Source: an uncultured Burkholderiales bacterium (GTDB lineage: Bacteria; Pseudomonadota; Gammaproteobacteria; Burkholderiales; Burkholderiaceae_C). From it: a stretch of 61,246 nt of DNA. Made by a program: the position numbers and the translations under genes. The DNA is taken from positions 1 through 61,246 of the forward strand of contig CAIQHG010000050.1 of NCBI GenBank assembly GCA_903871545.1, in the 5' to 3' direction. Of this stretch, positions 1-7,493 are shown in pieces (position 1 is the first letter of the stretch; every line of letters begins with the position of its first letter). The notes under the pieces were generated by a model. It searched no databases. It was given only the letters and a program-made list of their open reading frames with translations, and was not told the origin of the DNA.

Positions 1-949
1 AAACACTGTGATTGGTAATTTCTTTAGGGTTGGAGGCGAAACCTGCCGAAGCGGCCCCCCTATCCGGTCCATCGCAAAATTGAATAATTCCGTGGCACCG
101 GTTGTTGGTGGCCTTTGGATTCATACCGTCGCTCTCCATGAGGGTGAGCCTAGCGAAATCGTCAGGGTGAAATTGATATGTTTTGGACATATTCACAATT
201 TTGTCGTAGACCGCCGACTTTTCTTGAACAGGAATGAACCCCTTATCCACTGCGCGGTCTAGGGTTTTATTAAGAATCGGGTTTTCAGCAGCGTCTTGTC
301 CCGCGTAGCTTTGGGGGCGAACGACGGACCTACTTGCTTGGGCTTGAGCGCTTGAGCCTTGGGGTACAAAACCGTTGACTGGGAAGGATCCGTTTTGAGC
401 GACCGCGTATCCCCGCGCCGGGGACCCGTTGTTCAAAGAGGTTGCCGCGTTGTAGTTTGTGGGTTGAGAGGTGAGGCCCGAAGGAGTTGCGGCCAACTGC
501 TGGCTTGGTAAAGTGGTGCTGGCGTTGCCGATACTGGCGGTTGCGCCGGTGTTACCCCCGTTACCACTCAAGGCACCCAAATTAAGCTGTTGACCTGGAA
601 AAATTTTATCTGCGTTTTGAATTCCGTTGGATTTGGCAAGGATTTGTGCCAAATGCATAGCGTCACTTGAATTAACAGTTTGACCTTGCCCAGCGTAATA
701 CCCTTTGACGATATTGGTCAGCGTATCCCCTGCTTTAATGGACACTGTGGGGGCGTTAGCACTGAGAATACTTGCGCTTTGATTTGACGAAGTATTGACA
801 CCACTTTGAGCCTGGGCTTGGGCAAGCATTTTAGAAAAACCTGTCTTATCCGGTCCAGCCGAGGTGTTGGCACGGTCCGTGAACAAATATTTATTACTGT
901 CCAAGTAACTATTTCTTACCAAGTTTTTCGTGTCTGTTAAATAGTTCAT
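1..949 (-). CDS. LysM + transglycosylase-like protein (3' end outside window)
   Basis: This reading frame starts at an ATG (complement of 947-949) and stays open to the window edge, so about 316 residues are visible and the C-terminus is missing. Residues ~69-125 form a LysM peptidoglycan-binding domain (SIKAGDTLTNIV ... KIFPGQQLNLG). A Gln/Ser/Asn-rich linker follows. From about residue 255 there is a lysozyme/SLT-like start (FARLTLMESDGMNP, then CHGIIQF), where the Glu in MES would be the catalytic acid and G-I-I-Q-F resembles the G-[LI]-M-Q motif. No signal peptide is obvious, which would fit export through the flagellar apparatus. It is divergent from flgA; a wall-cutting enzyme for rod assembly is an inference. 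Family assignment of the second domain is moderate because it is truncated. Confidence 0.7.
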   Translation of the reverse strand, partial: MNYLTDTKNLVRNSYLDSNKYLFTDRANTSAGPDKTGFSKMLAQAQAQSGVNTSSNQSASILSANAPTVSIKAGDTLTNIVKGYYAGQGQTVNSSDAMHLAQILAKSNGIQNADKIFPGQQLNLGALSGNGGNTGATASIGNASTTLPSQQLAATPSGLTSQPTNYNAATSLNNGSPARGYAVAQNGSFPVNGFVPQGSSAQAQASRSVVRPQSYAGQDAAENPILNKTLDRAVDKGFIPVQEKSAVYDKIVNMSKTYQFHPDDFARLTLMESDGMNPKATNNRCHGIIQFCDGPDRGAASAGFASNPKEITNHSV

Positions 950-976
950 GGCAATTCCGGTGGCTTTTTCGATCTA

Positions 977-992
977 TGGTACATAATTTGCA
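977..992 (+). promoter_or_regulatory. Sigma-54 (RpoN) promoter before flgA
   Basis: TGGTACATAATTTGCA fits the RpoN pattern TGGCACG-N4-TTGCW: GG (978-979) and GC (990-991) are exactly 10 bases apart, and TGG, A, C and TTGCA all match. It lies 55-75 bases before flgA on the coding strand. An RpoN-dependent activator gene of flagellar type is in the same locus (7494-8591). Confidence 0.65.
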
Positions 993-1052
993 AAGTTTGT
1001 TGTATGAATAAACATTACGTCAATTAATCAACACTCAGTTCTTATTTTGCAA

Positions 1053-2060
1053 ATGCTGTGCCGATCTGAAAAACCATTAAAAGTGTCCGAAAACGGACAC
1101 TTCTCCAAATGGCCCAACCTTTTGAAATCAGGAGTTTCAGTTTTACTGTGGGCGCTAATAATTAACGCCCTCACCTTGGGCGCTCAAGCCCAATCCACTA
1201 ATAAACCAAGCTTTGGCGAGCAACAACAAATCAATTCGCAATTAAGAAGCTGGTACGCCAAAACAGAACGCGTCAATGAATCCAGTGTGAATGTGGCTGA
1301 TTTGGACTCAAGGCTTAAGATCGAAGCTTGCGCGGCACAAATTAACTTTGATTTCCCTTTCGTATCCCACAAAACAGTTCGAGCACGCTGTGAGTCGCCC
1401 AAATGGCAGTATTACCTTCAGGTCAGCGTGCCTTTAAGCACAGACTCACCTGCTGTCTCCAATACAAACACCCCCTCAAACACCACTTCCAACACCTCTT
1501 CCAATACCACCCCCAACACGGCGTCACAAACTAAGACTGCTCAGCCCAACCCTACCCCTGTGGGCAACCCCATCCCTGAGATTAACAAAGCCCCTAGTCC
1601 CCCCGGATTGCCTGATACAACGGGCAACGCAGCAAGCGTTGCCACGACACCAAAACCTCTACCCAACAGACCCGGCTACCACACCGTCATCACCTCGCCG
1701 CAATTTTTAAAGCGCGGGACCATTCTAAACCCCAGTCTATTTATGGGCACAGAAATTGCTTTTGTTCCAAGTGATTCATCCGCTTTGAGTAATCCAAGTG
1801 ATGTGGCTCACATGGAGCTTTTGAGGGATTTACCGGCCAACACGCCGTTGAAGAGTTTTGATGTAAAGCCAATGCTGATGATCAAAAAAGGACAACAAGT
1901 TTTGGTCTCGATTGGAGAGGGAAAGGGTTTTTTGATCACTGTGAGGGCCGAGGCAATGCAAGACGGCCAACTTGGCGATCAAATTAGGTTAAAAAACACC
2001 GAGTCGGGTCGATCTATATCAGCTGTGGTCACGGGTGTGAACACTGCAAAATCCAATTAA
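1053..2060 (+). CDS. flgA: Flagellar P-ring assembly chaperone FlgA
   Basis: FlgA is the periplasmic chaperone for P-ring (FlgI) assembly. The C-terminal ~110 residues carry the SAF/ChapFlgA pattern: YHTVITSPQFLKRGTIL, then a loop with LRDLPANTPL, then MLMIKKGQQVLVSIGEGKGF and GDQIRLKNTESGRSISAVV. The N-terminus has a hydrophobic export segment (SVLLWALIINALTLGAQA). Between the N-domain and SAF domain is a low-complexity Asn/Thr/Pro/Ser stretch (~residues 130-205), which makes the protein about 100 residues longer than the E. coli one. The start is uncertain: ATG 1053 is used here, a TTG lies two codons earlier, and no good ribosome site is visible. It is divergent from the LysM gene and has its own sigma-54 site. 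Confidence 0.92.
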   Translation: MLCRSEKPLKVSENGHFSKWPNLLKSGVSVLLWALIINALTLGAQAQSTNKPSFGEQQQINSQLRSWYAKTERVNESSVNVADLDSRLKIEACAAQINFDFPFVSHKTVRARCESPKWQYYLQVSVPLSTDSPAVSNTNTPSNTTSNTSSNTTPNTASQTKTAQPNPTPVGNPIPEINKAPSPPGLPDTTGNAASVATTPKPLPNRPGYHTVITSPQFLKRGTILNPSLFMGTEIAFVPSDSSALSNPSDVAHMELLRDLPANTPLKSFDVKPMLMIKKGQQVLVSIGEGKGFLITVRAEAMQDGQLGDQIRLKNTESGRSISAVVTGVNTAKSN

Positions 2061-2112
2061 AGAGTACTAATCGATTACTTTTTAAGATTTTACGAAATAT
2101 GGTCAAAATGGC

Positions 2113-2139
2113 TCAAGTTTTAAAGTTTCGAGACGATCA
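2113..2139 (+). promoter_or_regulatory. Sigma-28 (FliA) promoter before flgM
   Basis: TCAAGTTT (2113-2120), an 11-base spacer and GACGATCA (2132-2139) match the FliA consensus TAAAGTTT-N11-GCCGATAA at 7/8 and 6/8 positions. It ends 54 bases before the flgM ATG. The same TCAAGTT-N11-CCGAT arrangement occurs before fliS in this window, which supports it being real. Confidence 0.6.
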
Positions 2140-2193
2140 ATAAGATGTCAAAAGTTAATTTGTTACGTAAAAATTTTATCAAGAGAGTGCATC

Positions 2194-2511
2194 ATGACTG
2201 ACGCTATTTCCAACCAACCACGCATTCCCACTGGGAACACAAGTCTTAGAAGTGCAGGCGATTTGTCGAGTTTGAGTTCCGCCTTATCTGGCGGATCTAC
2301 GAAGTCTTTTGCACCTACGACTCACGTCTCCTCAATGGGTTCAGACACTGTGAGTTTAAGCAACGTGTCTCAGCAAATTGCCCAACAATCCGGATTCGAT
2401 CAAAACAAGGTCAACTCAATCAAAGAGGCAATCCAAAGCGGTAACTACGCAATTGATCCAAGTCGTATTGCTCAAGGCTTTACATCTTTAGAGAAACTAA
2501 TCAAAGGTTAA
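2194..2511 (+). CDS. flgM: Anti-sigma-28 factor FlgM
   Basis: FlgM (105 aa) binds and holds back the flagellar sigma factor FliA until the hook-basal body is finished, when FlgM is exported. The N-terminal half is Ser/Gly-rich and probably disordered, as in the family. The conserved C-terminal part is clear: DTVSLSNVSQQIAQQ, then VNSIKEAIQSGNYAIDPSRIAQGF. The ATG at 2194 follows the purine-rich sequence AAGAGAG at a normal distance. It lies behind a FliA-type promoter (2113-2139), so it probably feeds back on its own expression, and it is followed three bases later by flgN. Confidence 0.93.
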   Translation: MTDAISNQPRIPTGNTSLRSAGDLSSLSSALSGGSTKSFAPTTHVSSMGSDTVSLSNVSQQIAQQSGFDQNKVNSIKEAIQSGNYAIDPSRIAQGFTSLEKLIKG

Positions 2512-2514
2512 AAC

Positions 2515-2943
2515 TTGTCTGAGTTTGCCGCACCCCTTCCAACAGTTGACGCCTCCTTGGCTCAGGCTATGGAGCGTGTGACTAAACTTGAGGCGTTGTT
2601 AGAGGAAGAGTTTGAAGCCCTAAAGGATCAAGATCTGAACAACTTTAGCGAAATCAACCAATCAAAAGATAGATTGCTAAATGAGCTTATCGCTTTAACG
2701 GGTGTCAATAAACCCGAGGATGCTCACAAACTAGATCCTAAATGGAACGAATTTAAAGAAAAAATGCGCCACTGTCGAAACCTTCACAGACGCAGCGAAA
2801 TACTGGTTACTCGCAAACTTGACGCAATCAAAGGCGCGCTCGAGAGCATTCGCGCAGACAGCCGCACTAGCAACATTGAGACTTATGACAGGCTTGGCAA
2901 AATCAAGCGCGGTCGCCACATATCTGGTTATTTATCAGTCTAA
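2515..2943 (+). CDS. flgN: Flagellar export chaperone FlgN
   Basis: This 142-residue, highly charged and helical protein sits directly after flgM, the standard position of FlgN, the chaperone for hook-filament junction proteins FlgK and FlgL. The fold signature is a long helical hairpin: AMERVTKLEALLEEEFEAL, then INQSKDRLLNELIALTG, with a C-terminal LGKIKRGRHISGYL. The start codon is a TTG at 2515, three bases after the flgM stop, with AAAGG inside the end of flgM as ribosome site; the two genes are evidently co-transcribed and probably coupled. It converges with the next gene, leaving only 7 bases between the stops. Confidence 0.85.
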   Translation: MSEFAAPLPTVDASLAQAMERVTKLEALLEEEFEALKDQDLNNFSEINQSKDRLLNELIALTGVNKPEDAHKLDPKWNEFKEKMRHCRNLHRRSEILVTRKLDAIKGALESIRADSRTSNIETYDRLGKIKRGRHISGYLSV

Positions 2944-2950
2944 ATATCTA

Positions 2951-3226
2951 TCACTGAGACTTCTCGTCTCCTGGCCTCATTCCTTTTAGCCAATATACCC
3001 AAGACAAAATCACCGCCACTGCGGTATACATATCCTGAGGGATTTCATCCCCAACATCTAGACGAGTGAGTAAAGACAACAGTTGGGGATCCTCTGCGAC
3101 GTAGATACCGTGTTTTTTGGCCTCCTCAACTATCCTTTTCGCAAGATCACCCTCCCCTTTTGCTGTGACCCTTGGGGTTTTGTTGCGTCCGTACTCAAGC
3201 GCGAGCGCCTCTAATGGTTTTTGCAT
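2951..3226 (-). CDS. FhlB: FlhB C-terminal domain-like protein
   Basis: The 91 residues correspond to the cytoplasmic C-terminal domain of the export-gate protein FlhB (EscU/YscU family), without its membrane part. Typical elements are ALALEYGRNKTPRVTAKG, AKRIVEEAKKHGIYVAEDP, LLSLLTRLDVGDEIPQDMY and AVAVILSWVYWL. The self-cleavage motif NPTH of full FlhB is absent (NKTPR instead), so it cannot autoprocess. Stand-alone proteins of this kind are often paired with a FliK-like gene, as here, where the FliK-like gene is 78 bases upstream on the same strand. A role in substrate-specificity switching of flagellar export is inferred from family and context. Confidence 0.85.
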   Translation of the reverse strand: MQKPLEALALEYGRNKTPRVTAKGEGDLAKRIVEEAKKHGIYVAEDPQLLSLLTRLDVGDEIPQDMYTAVAVILSWVYWLKGMRPGDEKSQ

Positions 3227-3304
3227 GATGCGTGAATGATGAGTTTAAAAGGGGTATGCTTGGACTTCACTTGTTTTTTCGGGGTAAGGCTCTTTGGGCT
3301 GTGC

Positions 3305-4717
3305 TCAAACTAAAGTATCCAACACCGAGCCCGCGCCAGGCTTAGGCTCGCCTTGATCAAAGGGTTTGGGGGCGTTAAAGATTTGAAAAGAATTGAGCGT
3401 CAAACCTGATACTCCTAGCTCATAGCCCAATTCCGAAGAATTGGTCCTAGCCAACTCTGCCACTTCGGGGCTTGTTGCCCACATGGTCAGATCAACCTCT
3501 GTTGACTTCCTTATTGCGGTGTTTAGCCAAACCTCCCCAAGAACACGACTCTTTGAGTGGATATCCACTGAATAACTGGGCTTTGAGTCATCATCTTTGT
3601 TGTTCTTATGCTTCTTGAAATACAAATCAACTGGGTCCGCGTCCACAAAGGGGATCACCACGTGAAAGGCCAACTCGCCTCTGAGGAGTTGCTGCACCGT
3701 GTGGACCTGGGCAGAATCGAGCTCGTTTCCCGCGGCCTTGACTTGATGACTGAGTTTGCTGAGCTCATCGGTTTGAGGCATTTGGTCCAACAACTTGGAC
3801 AAGCTAGCCAACATCGATTTTGGAGTATCTAGACCATCCAACCCTGAATCATCCCCTTCTCCAAAACTTAAACCTAGAGCAGAACCTAAACCAGTGGAGT
3901 CACCCAGCTTACGGGAGCCTTTAGGGTCCAGCAAATTTCCGTTCGCAATAGCAGAGGCTACCCGGTTCTCCGCGCTCTTGGACTGCGCAAGAACCAAATC
4001 CTTTAAAGCACCAGGATTAACACCTGCCATAGAGAGTCGGTTGGCGTTCCAACGCTGTAACCAAGCAATGAGTTGAGGCTGCGCCAGGGCGCGGGACATA
4101 ACCTCTGGCATTAAAAGCTCAAACACCACACCCAGCGGTGAGGGTTCAAACATTAAGCTATTCAACCGAGTGCTCCAGTTTGGCATTAACCCAAGCGCGG
4201 CTTGGTTTTGGTTGAGCGCCGTGTTAGTGCCATTAAGACCCGTTGCATTGGGCTCAACTGAGTTGGCCCCCAAACTTGCCCCGGCTCTGAGGACTTGGGC
4301 AGGGGAATCGTTGGGTGACAAAACCCAGCCCGTGGTGCTTAAATTTGCTTTGAGCTGCACAGTCTCGCCGTCCTTTAGATTGCCCCCATTCCAGTTAGGC
4401 GCATCTAATTTAAAGAGTGGGGCACCTGTTTTAAAAGTAGGTGCGTCTGTCTTAAAGGTCGGTGCATCGGTCTTAAAGGTTGGCGCGTCGACTAAAAAGC
4501 CCTTAATGAGGAGACTCACTTTGTTGTCTCTGACTTCGGCGACGGCCTGTATGACTTGTCCGTCCGAGAGCCCCAAGTCTTGTGCCACTTGGACTGTCAC
4601 CCCGAGCGTTCGGGGATCCATTTGGACTATGGGGGGGCGAATGGAACTGATGGGAACAATCTCTGAGCTAAACACATCAACCCCCCTCGTGGACTTTGGG
4701 GTAAAACCCCGTTTCAA
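3305..4717 (-). CDS. FliK-like hook-length control protein (second copy type)
   Basis: The 470-residue protein has a low-complexity N-terminal half and a folded C-terminal domain (~340-450) resembling the FliK C-terminal region: GELAFHVVIPFVDADPVDLYF, then RVLGEVWLNTAIRKST and a conserved-looking LGVSGLTLNSFQIF. The N-terminal part carries three exact DAPTFKT repeats followed by two degenerate ones. It is a different protein from the FliK encoded at 17945-20047. Its downstream partner encodes an FlhB-like domain, the natural partner of FliK-type proteins. The start used is a TTG at 4717 and is doubtful; an ATG at residue 33 is an alternative. Function as a ruler or substrate-switch protein is inferred. 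Confidence 0.72.
   Translation of the reverse strand: MKRGFTPKSTRGVDVFSSEIVPISSIRPPIVQMDPRTLGVTVQVAQDLGLSDGQVIQAVAEVRDNKVSLLIKGFLVDAPTFKTDAPTFKTDAPTFKTGAPLFKLDAPNWNGGNLKDGETVQLKANLSTTGWVLSPNDSPAQVLRAGASLGANSVEPNATGLNGTNTALNQNQAALGLMPNWSTRLNSLMFEPSPLGVVFELLMPEVMSRALAQPQLIAWLQRWNANRLSMAGVNPGALKDLVLAQSKSAENRVASAIANGNLLDPKGSRKLGDSTGLGSALGLSFGEGDDSGLDGLDTPKSMLASLSKLLDQMPQTDELSKLSHQVKAAGNELDSAQVHTVQQLLRGELAFHVVIPFVDADPVDLYFKKHKNNKDDDSKPSYSVDIHSKSRVLGEVWLNTAIRKSTEVDLTMWATSPEVAELARTNSSELGYELGVSGLTLNSFQIFNAPKPFDQGEPKPGAGSVLDTLV
4394..4489 (-). repeat. 21-bp in-frame repeats encoding DAPTFKT
   Basis: Within the FliK-like gene, 21-base units coding for D-A-P-T-F-K-T are repeated in tandem three times, followed by the variants GAPLFKL and DAPNW. 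The unit length is a multiple of three, so copy-number change would lengthen or shorten the protein without a frameshift. Confidence 0.8.
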
Positions 4718-5003
4718 AGCGACTTACACTCTTCTAGAGAAAACCAGAGCCTTGAAGGCGCTTAAATAAAGATTAACTAATGATCAACTAACGATTAATA
4801 AGGTCAGTGTTTTTAACCAATCCCAGAGCCTCACTCAGGGTTGGGGCTTGAAGTTTACCCCTAAAACGATAGATTGCGAAACGCTTTACTGGTAACTATC
4901 ACGCTCCTTTCAAGTGACTTCGCAATTACTTCTAAGTGACTTTAGACCTTGAAAGGCTGCTGCATCAAGGTAACTTTATACGAGTAGCGGCGCCCTAAAA
5001 GCT

Positions 5004-5420
5004 TTAAGGGAACCTTACCCAGTTGCGGTGCATGTTGGAGCTGTCACCACCCAGACCGTTTTGCCCTTTAAACTCACGCTTGTCTGAGGGCACAGTTCCC
5101 TTTGGGTTAAGAGCTGCGTTGGCAACAGCGGTTTGTTCTGGCAAATTAATCACAACTCCCGCCATCAATACTTTAGGATCGCTTTTTGTAAAAGCCCCTT
5201 GGTTTTGCTCAGTGATGGCCGATCTAAGGACTTCCGTTTTAAGGGGTGTACCGGGGTAAAACTTTTGAATGATCTTGTCAAGCGTGTCGCCGGGTGCCAC
5301 TTTGTAAGTCATCACAGCCGTCTCGGCGCTAGCAAACGAAGGCGCACAAAGCGTGGCCACAAAGATACCTGTGGCCATCGCTGCACGCAGGGCAGCATTT
5401 GAAAATAGTTTATCACTCAT
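5004..5420 (-). CDS. Exported LysM protein next to flgT/flgP
   Basis: This 138-residue protein has a signal peptide (AALRAAMATGIFVATLCAPSFASA) and one LysM-like domain (MTYKVAPGDTLDKIIQKFYPGTPL ... PKVLMAGVVINLPEQ, residues ~38-95), followed by a short polar tail. The N-terminal part of the LysM resembles those in FimV-type and other wall-associated proteins. It follows the flgT-like gene by 18 bases on the same strand and so is likely the third gene of a flgP-flgT-lysM operon. A role in anchoring an outer flagellar ring to peptidoglycan is a guess from this position. Confidence 0.75.
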   Translation of the reverse strand: MSDKLFSNAALRAAMATGIFVATLCAPSFASAETAVMTYKVAPGDTLDKIIQKFYPGTPLKTEVLRSAITEQNQGAFTKSDPKVLMAGVVINLPEQTAVANAALNPKGTVPSDKREFKGQNGLGGDSSNMHRNWVRFP

Positions 5421-5438
5421 CCGTATTCTCCAATAAAT

Positions 5439-6572
5439 TCAACGAGCCTGAACTATCGCTACCCACTGGGCAGAGCCCGTTAATTTGGGTCCGGCGATTT
5501 GTTTTAGATCAGCGTAATAACCAGAAACTGAGGTCACCTGGGTCATCGCCATTTTGTCTAGCGCAGCAGGTTCCAAGACACGGTTAGGGATTTTATCCTT
5601 GTCAGCAACCACCAATCTATCGCCGACCTTCAAACCGCTGACAGCCCCACCATTGATTCTGTAAGTGTCCGATTGCATTTTAAGGACTTGGAACTGCGGT
5701 GGTGCGCATGCTACTTTTGTCTCCAACGCCTTCACAAATCCCTCTGAGATCACTTGAACCTCCTCCATCACGACAGGAGACAGGGGTCTAGGGGTTGGGT
5801 TTTGGGGATTTGAATCCAAGCTGATTTTTTGCTCGTAAGTCATAAAAACCTCGGGCAAAGTCCTCTCTGAGACTTCAAAATGGGCAAGGTAGGTGGGGGC
5901 ACTTGGTAAGGAGTCTGAGCTCACACTCAAACTCACCCTGACCCGCCAAGGAATGTATTCCTCACCTTTTCCAACTAAAACCTGTTCATAGCGGGTCGTG
6001 GGAAGGGTCATGTCACCAAAGTGAACCAGTCTAGATTGGTTACCAGATGTCAATATGTTGCGCCTTAAATCTTGCATGAGCTGATTGGCACTGAATCTCT
6101 CTCTGGCGTTCATATTAGGAGCCAGATTAAAGTCCACAGTCATGTGGTGCCAAACAGCCATTTTGTCAGCAAATGTGGATTTGGTACAGGCTGGGGTGCT
6201 TAAATTATTTTTACCGTCTGCTGTAAATTTTGCACTGCCTTGCCCGTCTTCGTCGCGCCCGTAGGACAAGACTCTAACGCCCCTGACCTGCATACCCGAG
6301 GTAAAGGAACTGCTCTCTTTTAAGCTTCCCCTCTCATCTATCCAACTGGTTGACCTAACCTCCGTAGATCCATCTAGCGCAGCTTGAATGAGGGAGCTTC
6401 TAATGGCCTCTAGTCTTTCGTCTGCGCCCATCAAACCTATTGACTGTGACTGGGCCTGAGCTACGCCAAGACCGCTTAACAAAAAGCTCACAAAGCACAA
6501 CTTCAATGCCGCTGCTATGCCATTGGCCTTTGCAGGAGAGCTTACATGCAACTGATTAGCGAGTATGGACAT
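5439..6572 (-). CDS. flgT: FlgT-like flagellar H-ring protein
   Basis: FlgT of Vibrio builds the H ring around the LP ring and helps recruit T-ring proteins for sodium-driven motors. This 377-residue exported protein (hydrophobic segment LCFVSFLLSGLGVAQAQ) shows the same plan: an N-domain beginning with ERLEAIRSSLIQAAL and SGMQVRGVRVLSYGRD, a middle domain (VWHHMTVDFNL ... LMQDLRRNIL), and a C-domain with DTYRINGGAVSGLKVGDRLVV. It lies 116 bases downstream of an FlgP-like lipoprotein gene, matching the Vibrio flgT/flgP association. Sequence identity with Vibrio FlgT is evidently low, so I rate the family call as likely but not certain. Confidence 0.68.
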   Translation of the reverse strand: MSILANQLHVSSPAKANGIAAALKLCFVSFLLSGLGVAQAQSQSIGLMGADERLEAIRSSLIQAALDGSTEVRSTSWIDERGSLKESSSFTSGMQVRGVRVLSYGRDEDGQGSAKFTADGKNNLSTPACTKSTFADKMAVWHHMTVDFNLAPNMNARERFSANQLMQDLRRNILTSGNQSRLVHFGDMTLPTTRYEQVLVGKGEEYIPWRVRVSLSVSSDSLPSAPTYLAHFEVSERTLPEVFMTYEQKISLDSNPQNPTPRPLSPVVMEEVQVISEGFVKALETKVACAPPQFQVLKMQSDTYRINGGAVSGLKVGDRLVVADKDKIPNRVLEPAALDKMAMTQVTSVSGYYADLKQIAGPKLTGSAQWVAIVQAR

Positions 6573-6688
6573 GTGATCTAACTAAAGTTAAGGAGAGAGG
6601 TTAATGAACTGAGGTATGTGAGGTGAGCTGCAAAGATTAGGTTTCAAATTAAACCGTTAATTGGCTCTTGGATTAAATGGCTCTTGAA

Positions 6689-7234
6689 TTAGCGGGCGCG
6701 CTGGGCCAACTGACTCAGGTAAAGCGATCTCAAGTCGCGAACTACGTTGCGGTCCAAAGAGAGTGTGGCCTCATATGTGTCTTCACCTACGGGGGTCACG
6801 CTGACCATTTGAGCTCCGTAAATAACGCCCTCTACCCTGGTGCGAAATGTATCGTTCATGATCGTCATCTCAGCAACCGTTGTAGTTGCATCCAAATACT
6901 GACCGTACACCTGCTCAGTGAGTGAGCGGTACGCGTCTAACTTGGCAGCGCGAATGGCTAGAAGACGCTGTTGGGCTGGATTTTTGTTGGACTGAATGCT
7001 GATGACTGCGTAACCAGTAGCTGTGAAAGACTCTCTCTTCTCCATCATGGGGGAGATCATATTGGAGGGAGCTTCAACGGGTGCAGGGGCTGCGTCTCTA
7101 GTTTGCGCCATCTGACGAGGAGCCACGGGCGCTGCAGTAGCCTCTGTGCTGTGTCTGGGAGTTGAGCTGCAACCTGCTAAAAGAGCCAAGATAGCAACAG
7201 CTGCATAGATTGAGTGGGGAGAGTAAGTTTTCAT
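6689..7234 (-). CDS. flgP: FlgP-like outer-membrane lipoprotein (LPP20 family)
   Basis: The 181-residue protein begins with a lipoprotein signal (AAVAILALLAGCSS, lipid-modified Cys in LAGC), a Pro/Ala/Glu-rich linker, then an LPP20-type domain: FTATGYAVISIQSNKNPAQQ, LLAIRAAKLDAYRSLTEQVYG and a C-terminal YEATLSLDRNVVRDL. This is the pattern of FlgP, the outer-membrane lipoprotein of the basal disc/H ring in Vibrio and Campylobacter. A good ribosome site (GAGG) precedes the ATG. It heads the flgP-flgT-LysM run and is divergent from the sigma-54 activator gene, with 259 bases between the starts. Confidence 0.78.
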   Translation of the reverse strand: MKTYSPHSIYAAVAILALLAGCSSTPRHSTEATAAPVAPRQMAQTRDAAPAPVEAPSNMISPMMEKRESFTATGYAVISIQSNKNPAQQRLLAIRAAKLDAYRSLTEQVYGQYLDATTTVAEMTIMNDTFRTRVEGVIYGAQMVSVTPVGEDTYEATLSLDRNVVRDLRSLYLSQLAQRAR

Positions 7235-7493
7235 TTCAAGGTCCTCATAAGTTAGCGTTTGGTGCAGCGCCTGCGGGTGGGGGCGAAAGTAAAATCGCGT
7301 CAGACTATAAATCGGCCTGATTTCAAGCTTCTTTAAAGATCTTTTAATTTAAGTTGAGAAAATTTACAAAATAATGCCAAATAAATCAATAGGTATGAGT
7401 TTTGTGGCATTTTTACCTCCATATTTAATAAAAATCGTCTACACCTCTTGATCGGCACGAATTCCTACTACACAATCAAGCCAATACAAAAAA

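Noticed and set aside
8..262. Open frame of 84 codons on the plus strand at the window start
   Set aside because: It lies antisense within the LysM/transglycosylase gene, whose protein has clear domains; no ribosome site.
5023..5402. Plus-strand open frames across the LysM/FlgT genes
   Set aside because: The minus-strand frames have signal peptides and recognisable domains; the plus-strand frames do not.
7259..7275. GG-N10-GC (TGGTGCAGCGCCTGCG) as a sigma-54 promoter of the activator gene
   Set aside because: It is over 200 bases from the gene and only GG, GC and one flanking T/G agree; likely chance.
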